30,408 nucleotides of DNA from an uncultured Blautia sp. (GTDB taxonomy: Bacteria > Bacillota > Clostridia > Lachnospirales > Lachnospiraceae): assembly GCA_900541985.1 (NCBI GenBank), contig UQLX01000029.1:1-30408 (forward strand), read 5' to 3'. Numbering within the stretch: the first letter of the stretch is position 1; each line of letters opens with the position of its first letter. A program made the translations under genes and the position numbers. Below the pieces are notes generated by a model. The model ran no database searches and was not told the DNA's origin. It saw only the letters and a list, made by a program, of their open reading frames with translations. This document shows, in pieces, positions 1 to 8,491 of the stretch.

Positions 1-57
1 CAGCGTGCTCGGTGGCAGCAGCTAACACAGGCTTACCGACGGAAGCCTCGCAAGGCA

Positions 58-166
58 CCATGATCTGCCTTTTTCTCTTTGCAACTGAATATGGGCAACA
101 GCCAACTAGAAATCCTTTCAGTAACTTCCGGCCTCGGGTCGATTGCCCTGCCCAGAAACAGAAAAA
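58..166 (+). repeat. Dispersed repeat, copy A (partial)
   Basis: This stretch lies in the gene-free first 225 bases, beyond the 3' end of the anti-sigma gene. It matches 21101-21236 in the same orientation. Shared blocks are the CTTTTTCTCTTTGCA core, AGAAATCCTTT, TTCCGGCCT and CCCTGCCC, in the same order and at similar spacing, with copy B carrying extra GC-rich sequence between the last two. The left half of the hairpin present in copy B is not recognisable here. No gene is evident in 1-225, and I see no convincing terminator for the minus-strand operon. The repeat class is unknown. Confidence 0.6.
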
Positions 167-225
167 CTGCATGTCATTTACAGGCAAAAATTAATGTTCC
201 GTCCTTTCCCACAAACAAGAATGGT

Positions 226-1716
226 TTACTGTTCAAGTACCACGGTCTTATGGTATCTGGCATTTTCATCCAAAAGAGCCTTCCACTCCTCGTTTTTCAG
301 CTCTTCGTTATAGTAACGGACCTTCAGATTATCCATATACTGGATATAATCAACCAGATAAACGTCAATGGAGGATACGTTTCGATCCTGGATGGCGTAG
401 TTGTTTACGTTGCTGTCAGAATCAATGTAGGGCATCATGTTTCCATCGGCATCGAGAGTGACGATAAAGCAGTCTGAATTGGAACCCTCTTCATAAAGTG
501 GATTTATGGTAAGCTCATAAGGGGTTTTTACAACAGAAGCCAGTCCGATGCCATCTTCGTTTGTTTCGCTGATCTCAATGGTTTCTGTCAGGGAATTATC
601 AACGGTAACAGGAATATCAAAGCTCCAGTCCCCTTCAAACCAGTAATTTTCGTGATTATTAGGATGCTGGCTGTATTCTGCCGGCATCTGACTCATAACT
701 TCCTGGAATTCTTCGTCAGACATATTCTGAAGTTCCTCCTCAGAATAACCGTGATCCCAGTATTCCGGCTCTGCTTTTGTACCGATAAATTCACTGACAG
801 TTAGGTGAAGGTCAAAAGTTTCAGGAACCTCAACGGGCTTCACATATGCAGACTGGAGTGCTCCTGCCTGTGCAGTGACTTTATCATTAAACTCTCCCAG
901 AAGCGCATAGCCTTCTTCTGTTTCGTCATTCAGATCTTCGTGGGTAACTCCCATTTCATCCAGAACAGCCTCTACCATTTCGTCATATTTTTCCTGATAT
1001 TCGGTGGTATCCTCAAGCTTGGTGTTTAAACGGAGAATACAGGCATAGGTGTGGTCGTCCAGAAATTTTCCTTCCGGATTCATATACTGGGTACCGGGAT
1101 TCAGTTCTGCCTGATCTTCTTCCAGGAAGCTGTAGCTGACATCTGTGATCATGGAGATCACAGGCTGGTCTTCCTGATCCATCATGGTTTCAGGGAATGG
1201 CTCTTCACTGACTGCCTGCATGGAAAGATAAACAGCCTGATCGTTGGCATAAATTTCAGAAAAAGTAATGGTAAGTCCGTCTGCTGTTTTGGTGTAAACT
1301 GATTCAGACGGCGCGGAGTTTTCTTCCGGTGCGGCTGTCTGAGAGTCGGAGGAGTCTGCAGCATGCTGTGACGGTTCTTCGAGGGCAGTGGCTTTATCTG
1401 CAAAATTTCCAAAGAAGCTTACGTTTTCCTGGAGCTGTTCAAAGAGTCCGCCTACCAGGGGAAGCTCTCTTGCCATAACCGGATTGGCGGCACAGAAGAC
1501 AAATCCTACAGCCATTGCGGCAGCCATGCCCCCGGCGATTTTTGCGCCGGTTTTCATCCATCGGTAAGGATCCTTCTGAGGTGTTTTCTGGACAACGGTG
1601 TGATCTTCGATCATGCGGAAGGCACGGTTTATTTTTTCATGGACGATCACAGGGATCTCCACGTCTTTATTCAGCTCTTCTTTTAATTTTTTTTCATTGT
1701 TATCAAATGTCATCAT
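226..1716 (-). CDS. DUF4179-type membrane anti-sigma factor
   Basis: This 496-residue protein probably holds its partner ECF sigma factor inactive at the membrane until an envelope signal arrives. A charged cytoplasmic N-terminus (about 1-55) is followed by one hydrophobic segment (about 57-79, Ala/Gly/Val-rich) and a long acidic extracellular part. The layout and the region after the membrane segment fit the DUF4179 anti-sigma family of Firmicutes. The linker at about 110-140 is rich in Ser, Ala and Glu. The start is the first of two adjacent ATG codons, seven bases after GGAGG, and it overlaps the sigma stop codon as ATGA, which implies coupled translation. The C-terminal region is of unknown function. 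Family assignment is from recalled architecture, not a search. Confidence 0.8.
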   Translation of the reverse strand: MMTFDNNEKKLKEELNKDVEIPVIVHEKINRAFRMIEDHTVVQKTPQKDPYRWMKTGAKIAGGMAAAMAVGFVFCAANPVMARELPLVGGLFEQLQENVSFFGNFADKATALEEPSQHAADSSDSQTAAPEENSAPSESVYTKTADGLTITFSEIYANDQAVYLSMQAVSEEPFPETMMDQEDQPVISMITDVSYSFLEEDQAELNPGTQYMNPEGKFLDDHTYACILRLNTKLEDTTEYQEKYDEMVEAVLDEMGVTHEDLNDETEEGYALLGEFNDKVTAQAGALQSAYVKPVEVPETFDLHLTVSEFIGTKAEPEYWDHGYSEEELQNMSDEEFQEVMSQMPAEYSQHPNNHENYWFEGDWSFDIPVTVDNSLTETIEISETNEDGIGLASVVKTPYELTINPLYEEGSNSDCFIVTLDADGNMMPYIDSDSNVNNYAIQDRNVSSIDVYLVDYIQYMDNLKVRYYNEELKNEEWKALLDENARYHKTVVLEQ

Positions 1717-2231
1717 GCGTGTTCCTCCTTGATATGGTACTGATAAGCCTGGGCAAGTATGCGCCGGCCTCTCTGCAAACGGGTTTTTACGGTGCTTTCT
1801 TTCATATTCAGGATCTGGCTGATATCGGAGGTGTTGAAGCCTTCCATATAATAAAGAAGAAGGACGCTCCGGTATTTTTCATCCAGGGGAGCCAGGAGCT
1901 GGTTCCATTCACTGGTTTCAAAATCTTCTTCATAAAAAGGTGTGTCCGGAAGCTGATCGGTATACAGGGTCAGCTTCTTACGGTGAAGGATATCCTTGCA
2001 CTTGTTGATCAGGATCCTGGTAAGCCAGGTTTTGAAATGTTTGTTGTTTTTCAGATTTGGAAGATTTTCATAGCAGGATAAAATAGTATCCTGTATAGCA
2101 TCTGCAGCGTCTTCGTCATTTTTCAGATAAGAGCGTGCGATTTTGTACATACTCTGTGTCTGCATATCCATGAGACTGCAGAAGGCATCGGCATCTCCCT
2201 TTTTTGCCTTTCGCAGTAAATGCTCTGTCAT
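1713..2231 (-). CDS. ECF RNA polymerase sigma factor (SigV/ECF30-like)
   Basis: This 172-residue sigma-70 family protein of the extracytoplasmic-function type redirects RNA polymerase to stress promoters. Region 2 is at about residues 10-85 (SYLKNDEDAADAIQDT, then the FKTWLTRILINKC stretch typical of region 2.4). Region 4 is at about 110-165 (YRSVLLLYYMEGFNTSDIS, then MKESTVKTRLQRGRR, the DNA-binding helix). I chose the ATG at 2231 rather than an upstream one at 2339 because GGGAGGAA stands just before it and homology begins there. It is the first gene of a two-gene operon with the anti-sigma gene, overlapping it by four bases. A matching ECF-type promoter lies upstream, suggesting autoregulation. 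Confidence 0.9.
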   Translation of the reverse strand: MTEHLLRKAKKGDADAFCSLMDMQTQSMYKIARSYLKNDEDAADAIQDTILSCYENLPNLKNNKHFKTWLTRILINKCKDILHRKKLTLYTDQLPDTPFYEEDFETSEWNQLLAPLDEKYRSVLLLYYMEGFNTSDISQILNMKESTVKTRLQRGRRILAQAYQYHIKEEHA

Positions 2232-2311
2232 ATGGTTCCTCCCTTTGGTAAATGGACCGGTCAATGTCTGGGGTGCTGTAAGCGCCTTTGTTTTTGTGTT
2301 TCTATCTATTA

Positions 2312-2338
2312 GACGTCTGGAGGGGAGAAAAGGATTCA
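2312..2338 (-). promoter_or_regulatory. Candidate ECF-type autoregulatory promoter for the sigma operon
   Basis: On the minus strand, TGAATC (2338-2333) is followed after 17 bases by CGTC (2315-2312) and then TAA. Bacillus SigV/SigW-type promoters use TGAAAC at -35 and CGTC or CGTA at -10 with spacing of about 16-17. The transcript would carry a leader of roughly 80 bases before the ATG at 2231. The rest of the divergent 2232-2482 region is AT-rich; I found no clean housekeeping promoter for the plus-strand regulator gene. Confidence 0.4.
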
Positions 2339-2482
2339 AAAAAATATATTTTTTTAAATTCTTTTTCGTTCACAAATCTAACATAAATTTTTGATACGAT
2401 AAAAAGGAATTTAGAAAGAAGTATAAGGAGTGCTGCGCACATTCACTTATCATGATTATATAGAAAAACAGGAGGTATGGAT

Positions 2483-3166
2483 ATGGATGCCCTGAAAATA
2501 CTTGTAGTAGATGATGAAAGCCGTATGAGAAAGCTGGTAAAGGATTTCCTGACCAGGAAAAACTTTCAGGTACTGGAAGCAGGGGATGGCGAAGAAGCCA
2601 TGGATATTTTTTATAAAGAAAAAGATATTGCACTGATCATCCTGGACGTGATGATGCCGAAGATGGATGGCTGGGAGGTATGCCGTGAAATCCGCAAGAA
2701 TTCCAAAGTTCCGATCATTATGCTGACAGCAAGAGGCGATGAGAGAGATGAGCTTCTGGGATTTGATCTGGGAGTGGATGAATATATTTCCAAGCCTTTC
2801 AGTCCGAAGATCCTGGTTGCCAGAGTGGAGGCGATCTTAAGAAGAACCGGACAGGACGCTGCAGAGAATATTCTGTCTGCCGGAGGAATTGTGATCGATA
2901 AAGTGGCTCATCAGGCTTCTGTAGACGGGGAATCAATGGAATTGAGCTTTAAGGAGTTTGAACTGCTTACTTATTTCCTGGAAAATGAAGGAATTGCACT
3001 TTCCAGAGAAAAGATCCTGAATTCTGTATGGAATTATGATTATTTTGGAGATGCCCGAACGATCGACACCCATGTAAAGAAGCTGAGAAGCAAAATGGGA
3101 GACAAGGGAGAATATATTAAAACAGTATGGGGCATGGGATATAAATTTGAGGTTGAGCCGTCATGA
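2483..3166 (+). CDS. OmpR/PhoB-family response regulator
   Basis: This 227-residue two-component regulator is phosphorylated by the kinase encoded next to it and then binds DNA. The receiver domain spans about 4-118: acidic pocket D10/D11, phospho-acceptor D55 in LIILDVMMPKMDG, T/S switch in IIMLTARGD, and the conserved Lys in YISKPFSP. The C-terminal winged helix spans about 130-225 (LSFKEFELLTYFLEN, RTIDTHVKKLRSKMG, TVWGMGYKFE). ATG 2483 is preferred over ATG 2477: GGAGG ends at 2475, which leaves only one base before 2477 but seven before 2483. The stop overlaps the kinase start as ATGA, so the two are co-translated. Target genes cannot be inferred. Confidence 0.93.
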   Translation: MDALKILVVDDESRMRKLVKDFLTRKNFQVLEAGDGEEAMDIFYKEKDIALIILDVMMPKMDGWEVCREIRKNSKVPIIMLTARGDERDELLGFDLGVDEYISKPFSPKILVARVEAILRRTGQDAAENILSAGGIVIDKVAHQASVDGESMELSFKEFELLTYFLENEGIALSREKILNSVWNYDYFGDARTIDTHVKKLRSKMGDKGEYIKTVWGMGYKFEVEPS

Positions 3167-4692
3167 AACAGCCTTCTTTAAAAAAGAAAGAGAAAAAAAG
3201 AAAGTTCCATCCGCTGAAAAGACAACTGGAAATCCTGTTTATAGGGCTTCTTGTGCTTTCAATCTGCTCAATCACTCTTATTAATATCCTGTTTCTGGAA
3301 AAATATTATATTACAAGGAAAACAGAAGTATTAAAGTCTGCCATGTCAGATCTTCAGGCATTGCATCTGACGGAAGATGAAGAAGGAAATGAGTCGGCCG
3401 AGATTCCTGATACATTGAGGCGGACATGTTCTCAGAACAATCTGTCGTGGGTGGTTATCACTGCAGATGGGCAAAAGGTGGCTGCCATAGGAGGAAACGA
3501 GGCAATGCTTCAGGCAAGGCTGATCGGATATGCCTATGATCTGGATAAAAAAACCACGAAATATAAGCTGCTTGAGGAAACAGAAAGCTATGTGATCCAG
3601 CAGGTTAATGACCGGTTTGCAGGTATGGATTATCTGGAAAGCTGGGGAAATCTGGAAGAAGGATATTTCTTTTTGATTCGTACTCCACTGGAAAGTATTC
3701 GGGAAAGTGTTTCCATATCCAACAGTTTTTATTTTGTAGTGGGTATTTTTATTATTGCAGTCAGTGCGTTTGTTCTCTGGGTGATCACCCGTCGCATCAC
3801 AAATCCGATCAGTGAACTGACCGTACTTTCCAGAAGGATGAGCAGCCTGGATTTTGAGGCTAAATACAGAAGCCAGGCAGGAAACGAGATCGATGAACTG
3901 GGAGAAAATTTCAACCGTATGTCTGAAAAACTGGAAAAAACAATTTCGGAATTAAAGGCTGCGAATAACCAGCTGCAGAAGGATATTGAAAGTAAGATCC
4001 GGATCGATCAGCAGAGGCAGGAGTTTTTGAATAATGTTTCTCATGAACTGAAAACACCGATCGCTCTTGTACAGGGATACGCAGAGGGGCTGAAAGAAAA
4101 TATATCAGATGACCCGGAGAGCAGAGAGTTTTACTGTGATGTGATCATGGATGAGGCTGCCAAGATGAATAAGCTGGTGAGAAATCTCCTGACCCTGAAC
4201 CATCTGGAGGAGGGAAGGGATGAACTGGCAATGGAACGGTTTGATATAGTCAGTCTGATCCGAGGTGTTCTCCAGTCCATGGATATCATGATTCAGCAAA
4301 AAGAAGCAAAGGTTTCTTTCCAGGCGCCGGAACCGGTGTATGTGTGGGCAGACGAATTCAAGATCGAAGAGGTAGTCACCAACTATACCAGTAATGCCCT
4401 GAACCATCTGGAGGGAGAAAAAGAGATTGAGATCTGTGTGATTCCGGAAGGAAACCAGGTAAGGATCACTGTTTTCAATACAGGAGCTCCTATACCGGAG
4501 GCAGACATTCCAAACCTCTGGAAAAAATTCTATAAGGTGGATAAGGCAAGAACCAGAGAATATGGTGGAAGCGGAATCGGTCTTTCCATTGTGAAAGCGA
4601 TCATGGAAAGTCATCACCAGGAATATGGCGTTTGCAATTATGACAATGGTGTCGAATTCTGGTTTACCCTGGACACAAAGAGTGTGAATTAA
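3163..4692 (+). CDS. Sensor histidine kinase (HAMP, HisKA, HATPase)
   Basis: This 509-residue membrane sensor is the partner of the preceding regulator. A basic cytoplasmic N-terminus is followed by TM1 (about 23-45), an extracytoplasmic sensor region of about 140 residues, TM2 (about 188-209), a HAMP linker (about 210-262), a coiled coil, the HisKA dimerisation domain with H294 in NNVSHELKTPIALVQGY, and an HATPase domain with N-box (YTSNALNHL) and G2 box (GGSGIGLSIVKAI). The G1 box reads FNTGAPI, with Asn where many kinases have Asp, a variant common in Firmicutes kinases. It is followed directly by a strong terminator, so the operon is two genes. The signal is unknown. Confidence 0.93.
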   Translation: MKQPSLKKKEKKRKFHPLKRQLEILFIGLLVLSICSITLINILFLEKYYITRKTEVLKSAMSDLQALHLTEDEEGNESAEIPDTLRRTCSQNNLSWVVITADGQKVAAIGGNEAMLQARLIGYAYDLDKKTTKYKLLEETESYVIQQVNDRFAGMDYLESWGNLEEGYFFLIRTPLESIRESVSISNSFYFVVGIFIIAVSAFVLWVITRRITNPISELTVLSRRMSSLDFEAKYRSQAGNEIDELGENFNRMSEKLEKTISELKAANNQLQKDIESKIRIDQQRQEFLNNVSHELKTPIALVQGYAEGLKENISDDPESREFYCDVIMDEAAKMNKLVRNLLTLNHLEEGRDELAMERFDIVSLIRGVLQSMDIMIQQKEAKVSFQAPEPVYVWADEFKIEEVVTNYTSNALNHLEGEKEIEICVIPEGNQVRITVFNTGAPIPEADIPNLWKKFYKVDKARTREYGGSGIGLSIVKAIMESHHQEYGVCNYDNGVEFWFTLDTKSVN

Positions 4693-4702
4693 GACGAAAA
4701 TC

Positions 4703-4741
4703 GGCAGATGTAAAGAAATCCCTTTGCATCTGCCTTTTTTT
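4703..4741 (+). terminator. Rho-independent terminator after the histidine kinase gene
   Basis: A 13-base stem (GGCAGATGTAAAG with CTTTGCATCTGCC, one T-G wobble) encloses a six-base loop and is followed by seven T residues. It ends the regulator/kinase operon. Confidence 0.9.
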
Positions 4742-4751
4742 GGAGTATAAT
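4723..4751 (+). promoter_or_regulatory. hisH: Putative sigma-A promoter for the hisHF-ung operon
   Basis: TTTGCA (4723-4728) and TATAAT (4746-4751) are separated by 17 bases. The -10 is perfect; the -35 lies inside the descending arm of the preceding terminator. The transcript would have a leader of about 25 bases before hisH, too short for an attenuator or riboswitch. Confidence 0.6.
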
Positions 4752-4781
4752 CGACATATCTTAGGAAAAAGGGGACAGTAT

Positions 4782-5402
4782 ATGATTGGGATTATAGATT
4801 ATGATGCAGGCAATATCCGCAGTGTGGAAAAAGCCTTTGCCCATTTGGGCGAACAAACAGTGGTTTCCCGTGATCCAAAAGTGCTGATGGATGCGGATAA
4901 GGTGGTTCTTCCGGGAGTGGGAAGCTTCGGGGACGCCATGGGAAATCTTCATAAATACGGACTTGTCCCGGTGATCCATGATATGGTAAATTCCGGGAAA
5001 CCGTTTCTTGGAATCTGTCTGGGTCTGCAGCTTCTTTTTGAAAGCAGCGAGGAAACTCCGGGAGTCGAGGGACTTGGGATCCTGAAGGGCAGAATTTTAA
5101 GGATTCCGCCTGCACCTTCTTTAAAAATTCCCCATATGGGCTGGAATTCCCTTCATCTTCAGAATAACGGAAGACTTTTTCGGGATATTCCGGAGGATAC
5201 TTATGTGTATTTTGTCCATTCTTATTATCTCCATGCGGAAGAGCCGGAAATTGTAAAAGCAGTAACGGACTACAGCACGGAAATTCATGCTTCGGTAGAG
5301 AAGGATAATGTATTTGCCTGCCAGTTCCATCCGGAAAAGAGCAGCCGGTACGGACTGAAGATTCTGGAGAATTTTGCAAAGCTTGACAGGGAGGAAAGAT
5401 AG
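4782..5402 (+). CDS. hisH: Imidazole glycerol phosphate synthase, glutaminase subunit HisH
   Basis: This 206-residue class I glutamine amidotransferase releases ammonia from glutamine and channels it to HisF to make imidazole glycerol phosphate, a histidine pathway intermediate, plus AICAR. The nucleophile is C79 in GICLGLQLLFE, and the rest of the triad is H183 and E185 in CQFHPEKSS; the oxyanion region PGVGSFGDAM is present. Length is normal for HisH. The start is ATG 4782 (MIGIIDYDAGN), after GGGGACAGTAT; an upstream in-frame ATG at 4740 has no ribosome site and precedes the promoter -10. The stop codon directly abuts the hisF ATG. No other histidine genes are in the window. Confidence 0.96.
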   Translation: MIGIIDYDAGNIRSVEKAFAHLGEQTVVSRDPKVLMDADKVVLPGVGSFGDAMGNLHKYGLVPVIHDMVNSGKPFLGICLGLQLLFESSEETPGVEGLGILKGRILRIPPAPSLKIPHMGWNSLHLQNNGRLFRDIPEDTYVYFVHSYYLHAEEPEIVKAVTDYSTEIHASVEKDNVFACQFHPEKSSRYGLKILENFAKLDREER

Positions 5403-6161
5403 ATGTTTACAAAAAGAATCATTCCCTGCCTTGATGTGAACAAAGGCCGGGTGGTAAAAGGGGTAAACTTTGTAGATCTGAAGGATGCAGGAGATCCGGT
5501 GGAGATTGCCAGAGCCTATGATGCGGCCGGTGCAGACGAACTGGTTTTTCTGGACATCACAGCTTCCTGCGAGGAGAGGGATACCGTGGTGGATATGGTC
5601 CGTGCTGTGGCCTCCAGCGTGTTCATTCCCTTTACGGTAGGCGGAGGAATTCGTACCGTAGACGATTTTAAAAGACTTCTCCGGGAGGGGGCAGACAAGA
5701 TTTCTGTTAATTCAGCAGCGATCGACCGGCCGGAACTGATCTCTGAGGCGGCAGAAAAATTCGGAAGCCAGTGTGTGGTGGTTGCCATTGATGCCAGAAG
5801 AAGACCGGAAGGCGGATGGAATATTTATAAGCACGGGGGCCGCCTGGATACAGGCCTGGATGCCATAGAGTGGGCAAAAAAAGCCGAGGCTCTGGGCTCA
5901 GGAGAAATCCTTCTTACCAGTATGGACTGTGACGGTACAAAGGCAGGCTATGATATGGAACTGACCCGTGCGGTGGCAGATGCCGTTTCCATTCCGGTGA
6001 TCGCATCCGGAGGCGCCGGAACTCTGGAGCATTTTTATGAGGCGCTTTCCGAAGGAGGCGCAGATGCAGCTCTGGCTGCATCCTTATTTCATTACAAAGA
6101 ACTGGAGATCAGCCAGGTGAAGGATTATCTGGCAGAAAAAGGAATCTCCGTACGAAGATAA
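5403..6161 (+). CDS. hisF: Imidazole glycerol phosphate synthase, cyclase subunit HisF
   Basis: This 252-residue (beta/alpha)8 barrel converts PRFAR plus HisH-derived ammonia to imidazole glycerol phosphate and AICAR. The catalytic aspartates are both present: D11 in IIPCLDVNKGRVVKG and D130 in VVVAIDARR. Phosphate-binding loops are visible as FTVGGGIR and IASGGAGTLEHF, the latter in the C-terminal half-barrel. GGGAGG precedes the ATG within the end of hisH. The length is standard for the family. Translation is probably coupled to hisH, matching the 1:1 heterodimer. Confidence 0.97.
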   Translation: MFTKRIIPCLDVNKGRVVKGVNFVDLKDAGDPVEIARAYDAAGADELVFLDITASCEERDTVVDMVRAVASSVFIPFTVGGGIRTVDDFKRLLREGADKISVNSAAIDRPELISEAAEKFGSQCVVVAIDARRRPEGGWNIYKHGGRLDTGLDAIEWAKKAEALGSGEILLTSMDCDGTKAGYDMELTRAVADAVSIPVIASGGAGTLEHFYEALSEGGADAALAASLFHYKELEISQVKDYLAEKGISVRR

Positions 6162-6173
6162 AGAGGTGAATTT

Positions 6174-6857
6174 ATGGCTCCGTTGTCAGGAGAATGGCTG
6201 GAAGCTCTCAGGGATGAATTTCATCAGCCATATTATACAAAATTATACAAAACGGTTATGCAGGAATATCAGACAAGAAAGATCTTTCCTCCTGCAGAGG
6301 ATATGTTCAATGCCTTTCATTTTACACCCTTGAGTCAGGTGAAGGTTGTGATTCTGGGACAGGATCCCTATCATAATGACGGACAGGCACACGGATTATG
6401 CTTTTCTGTAAAAAAGGATGTGGATATTCCACCGTCTCTGGTAAATATTTATCAGGAACTTCATGATGATCTGGGATGCGAGATCCCGGACAATGGTTAT
6501 CTGGAAAAATGGGCCCGTCAGGGTGTGCTTCTTTTGAACACGGTGCTGACCGTACGGGCGCATCAGGCCAATTCCCATCGGGGAATCGGCTGGGAGCAGT
6601 TTACCGATGCGGCCATTCGTATTCTCAATGAGCAGGATCGTCCCATCGTCTTTCTCTTGTGGGGACGTCCGGCCCAGATGAAAAAATCCATGCTGAATAA
6701 TCCGAAGCATCTGATCCTGGAAGCACCACATCCCAGTCCGCTGTCTGCTTACAGAGGATTTTTCGGATGCAGACACTTCAGCAGGACAAATGAATTTCTG
6801 AAAGAAAACGGTCTGGAACCAGTAGACTGGCAGATCGAAAATAAAGGAACGGAATAA
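6174..6857 (+). CDS. ung: Uracil-DNA glycosylase, family 1
   Basis: This 227-residue cytoplasmic repair enzyme removes uracil from DNA to start base excision repair. Motif A, GQDPYHNDGQAHGLCFSV, holds catalytic D64 and H67. The Leu-intercalation motif HPSPLSAYRGF with H186 is near the C-terminus, and LLLNTVLTV fits the conserved core. AGAGGTGAATTT precedes the ATG, 12 bases after hisF, so it is probably co-transcribed with hisHF although functionally unrelated. It ends two bases before the flippase start. Confidence 0.97.
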   Translation: MAPLSGEWLEALRDEFHQPYYTKLYKTVMQEYQTRKIFPPAEDMFNAFHFTPLSQVKVVILGQDPYHNDGQAHGLCFSVKKDVDIPPSLVNIYQELHDDLGCEIPDNGYLEKWARQGVLLLNTVLTVRAHQANSHRGIGWEQFTDAAIRILNEQDRPIVFLLWGRPAQMKKSMLNNPKHLILEAPHPSPLSAYRGFFGCRHFSRTNEFLKENGLEPVDWQIENKGTE

Positions 6858-6859
6858 CC

Positions 6860-8491
6860 ATGAGTAAAAATAATGACAATACACTTGTAAGGAATGCATC
6901 CTTCCTGATGGTAGCTGCACTGATTTCCAAGATCATTGGAATGTTGTATAAAAGTCCTCTTTCCACAACGCTTGGAAACAACAGCTATGCCATGTTCCAG
7001 TTCGCTCAGAACGTATATTTTATCCTTTTGATGATCGCCTCCTTCAGTATCCCGCAGGCAGTATCGAAGATCATGGCAGAAAAGATCACCTTCCGCAGAT
7101 ACCGGGATGCCCAGAAGGTATTCCACTGTGCACTTCTTTATGCAGTAGTGGCAGGCGGCATCGTATCTCTTTTCTGTGTATTTGGTGCAAAGATACTGGT
7201 TCCGGATTCGATGGAGGGGGCAAGGCTTGCGCTTCAGATGCTGGCTCCTACGATTTTTCTTTCCGGTATCCTTGGGGTATTCCGGGGATATTTTCAGGCA
7301 TATCGCAATATGATGCCGACCTCTCTTTCCCAGATCATCGAACAGATCTTTGTGGCTGTGTTTGCCCTTGTGATGTCTTCTGTGATGATCAGTCATTTCA
7401 GCGGTGAAAGCGAAGCGGTCGTTCAGAAATGGGGAGCAGCAGGTGCCACGATGGGTACAGGCGCAGGCGTGACAGCAGCGCTTCTTTTTATGCTTCTGAT
7501 CTATGGACTGAATCGGAGAAATATCAGAAAAAGACTGAACAGTGACAGAAGATCTGTAAATGAAAGTACCTCTTCCGTAATGAAAAGTATTGTTCTTATC
7601 ATTATGCCGATCGTGCTCAGCGCTTTTATCTATAATGTAAATGGATATATTAACAGCTATATGTATTCCGGGATTATGGGAATGAAAGGAATGGATCCTG
7701 ATCTGATCGGAAATCTGTATGCAGAGTATGGCTATTTTATGACGATCATCAACATTCCCCTGACACTGGCAAGCACAGCGCCGACCTCTATGATACCGGA
7801 GGTATCTGCTCATTATGCGAGAAAGGATATCCGCACGGCAAATCAGAAGATCGACAGGGCAACCTGGATCAGTATGATCATTTCCATTCCGGCGGCTGTT
7901 GGTCTGGCCGTACTGGCAGGTCCGGTGATCCGTCTTCTCTTTCCGGGAACCAATGGAGAGGGTTCAATGCTTCTGATCCTGGGAGCCATTACGATCATCC
8001 TGAACGGAAACTCCAATATTTCCAACGGAGTCCTTCAGGGAATCGGAAAGCCGAAGATCCCGATGATCCATGCAGCAATAGCGCTGGTGGCGGATGTGAT
8101 CGCCATGCTGCTTCTTCTGTATTTTACAGATCTGGGAATCTATACGATTGTAATCGCAATGATCGTCTATGCAGTTGTCATGTGCCTTCTTAATGAAACA
8201 GCCATGCGGAAATATATGCACCATGTAAATCCATGGAAAAATGCATATCTGAATCCGCTTCTGGCCTCCGTGCCCATGGCGCTGGTAGCAGGCGGTGTTT
8301 ACTACGGACTGAATCTGATCCTTCCGGAGGGACGGATCTTTCTGGCAGTGGAACTGATGCTTGCCATTGGTCTTGGAGGTATGGTGTACCTTTTTGCTTA
8401 TCTGTTTATCAGCAAACCGGATGAAGAAGAGCTGTCAGCGCTTCCGGCAGGAAGGATTCTGGCAAGGATTGCAGGAAAAATCCTCAGATAA
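6860..8491 (+). CDS. MATE/MVF-fold polysaccharide or lipid II flippase (SpoVB/MurJ-like)
   Basis: This 543-residue integral membrane protein has about 14 predicted hydrophobic segments and belongs to the oligosaccharide-flippase/MurJ-SpoVB group, which moves lipid-linked cell wall or polysaccharide precursors across the membrane. The N-terminus (LVRNASFLMVAALISKIIGMLYKSPL) and the GVFRGYFQAYRNMMPTSLSQIIEQ stretch are typical of the SpoVB/YtgP branch, as is GVLQGIGKPKIPM in the second half. It starts two bases after ung, with AAAGGAACGG as ribosome site inside the end of ung. Its last eight bases overlap the convergent ogt gene. The exact substrate cannot be told from sequence; peptidoglycan precursor is the likeliest. 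Confidence 0.85.
   Translation: MSKNNDNTLVRNASFLMVAALISKIIGMLYKSPLSTTLGNNSYAMFQFAQNVYFILLMIASFSIPQAVSKIMAEKITFRRYRDAQKVFHCALLYAVVAGGIVSLFCVFGAKILVPDSMEGARLALQMLAPTIFLSGILGVFRGYFQAYRNMMPTSLSQIIEQIFVAVFALVMSSVMISHFSGESEAVVQKWGAAGATMGTGAGVTAALLFMLLIYGLNRRNIRKRLNSDRRSVNESTSSVMKSIVLIIMPIVLSAFIYNVNGYINSYMYSGIMGMKGMDPDLIGNLYAEYGYFMTIINIPLTLASTAPTSMIPEVSAHYARKDIRTANQKIDRATWISMIISIPAAVGLAVLAGPVIRLLFPGTNGEGSMLLILGAITIILNGNSNISNGVLQGIGKPKIPMIHAAIALVADVIAMLLLLYFTDLGIYTIVIAMIVYAVVMCLLNETAMRKYMHHVNPWKNAYLNPLLASVPMALVAGGVYYGLNLILPEGRIFLAVELMLAIGLGGMVYLFAYLFISKPDEEELSALPAGRILARIAGKILR

Noticed and set aside
2391..2427. TTGATA and TATAAG as a promoter for the response regulator gene
   Set aside because: The spacing is 25 bases, too long for sigma-A, and no better -10 was found at the right distance.
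6749..7813. 354-codon minus-strand open frame
   Set aside because: It is antisense to the flippase gene, rich in His/Lys/Cys as expected for a shadow frame, and has no ribosome site or recognisable domain.
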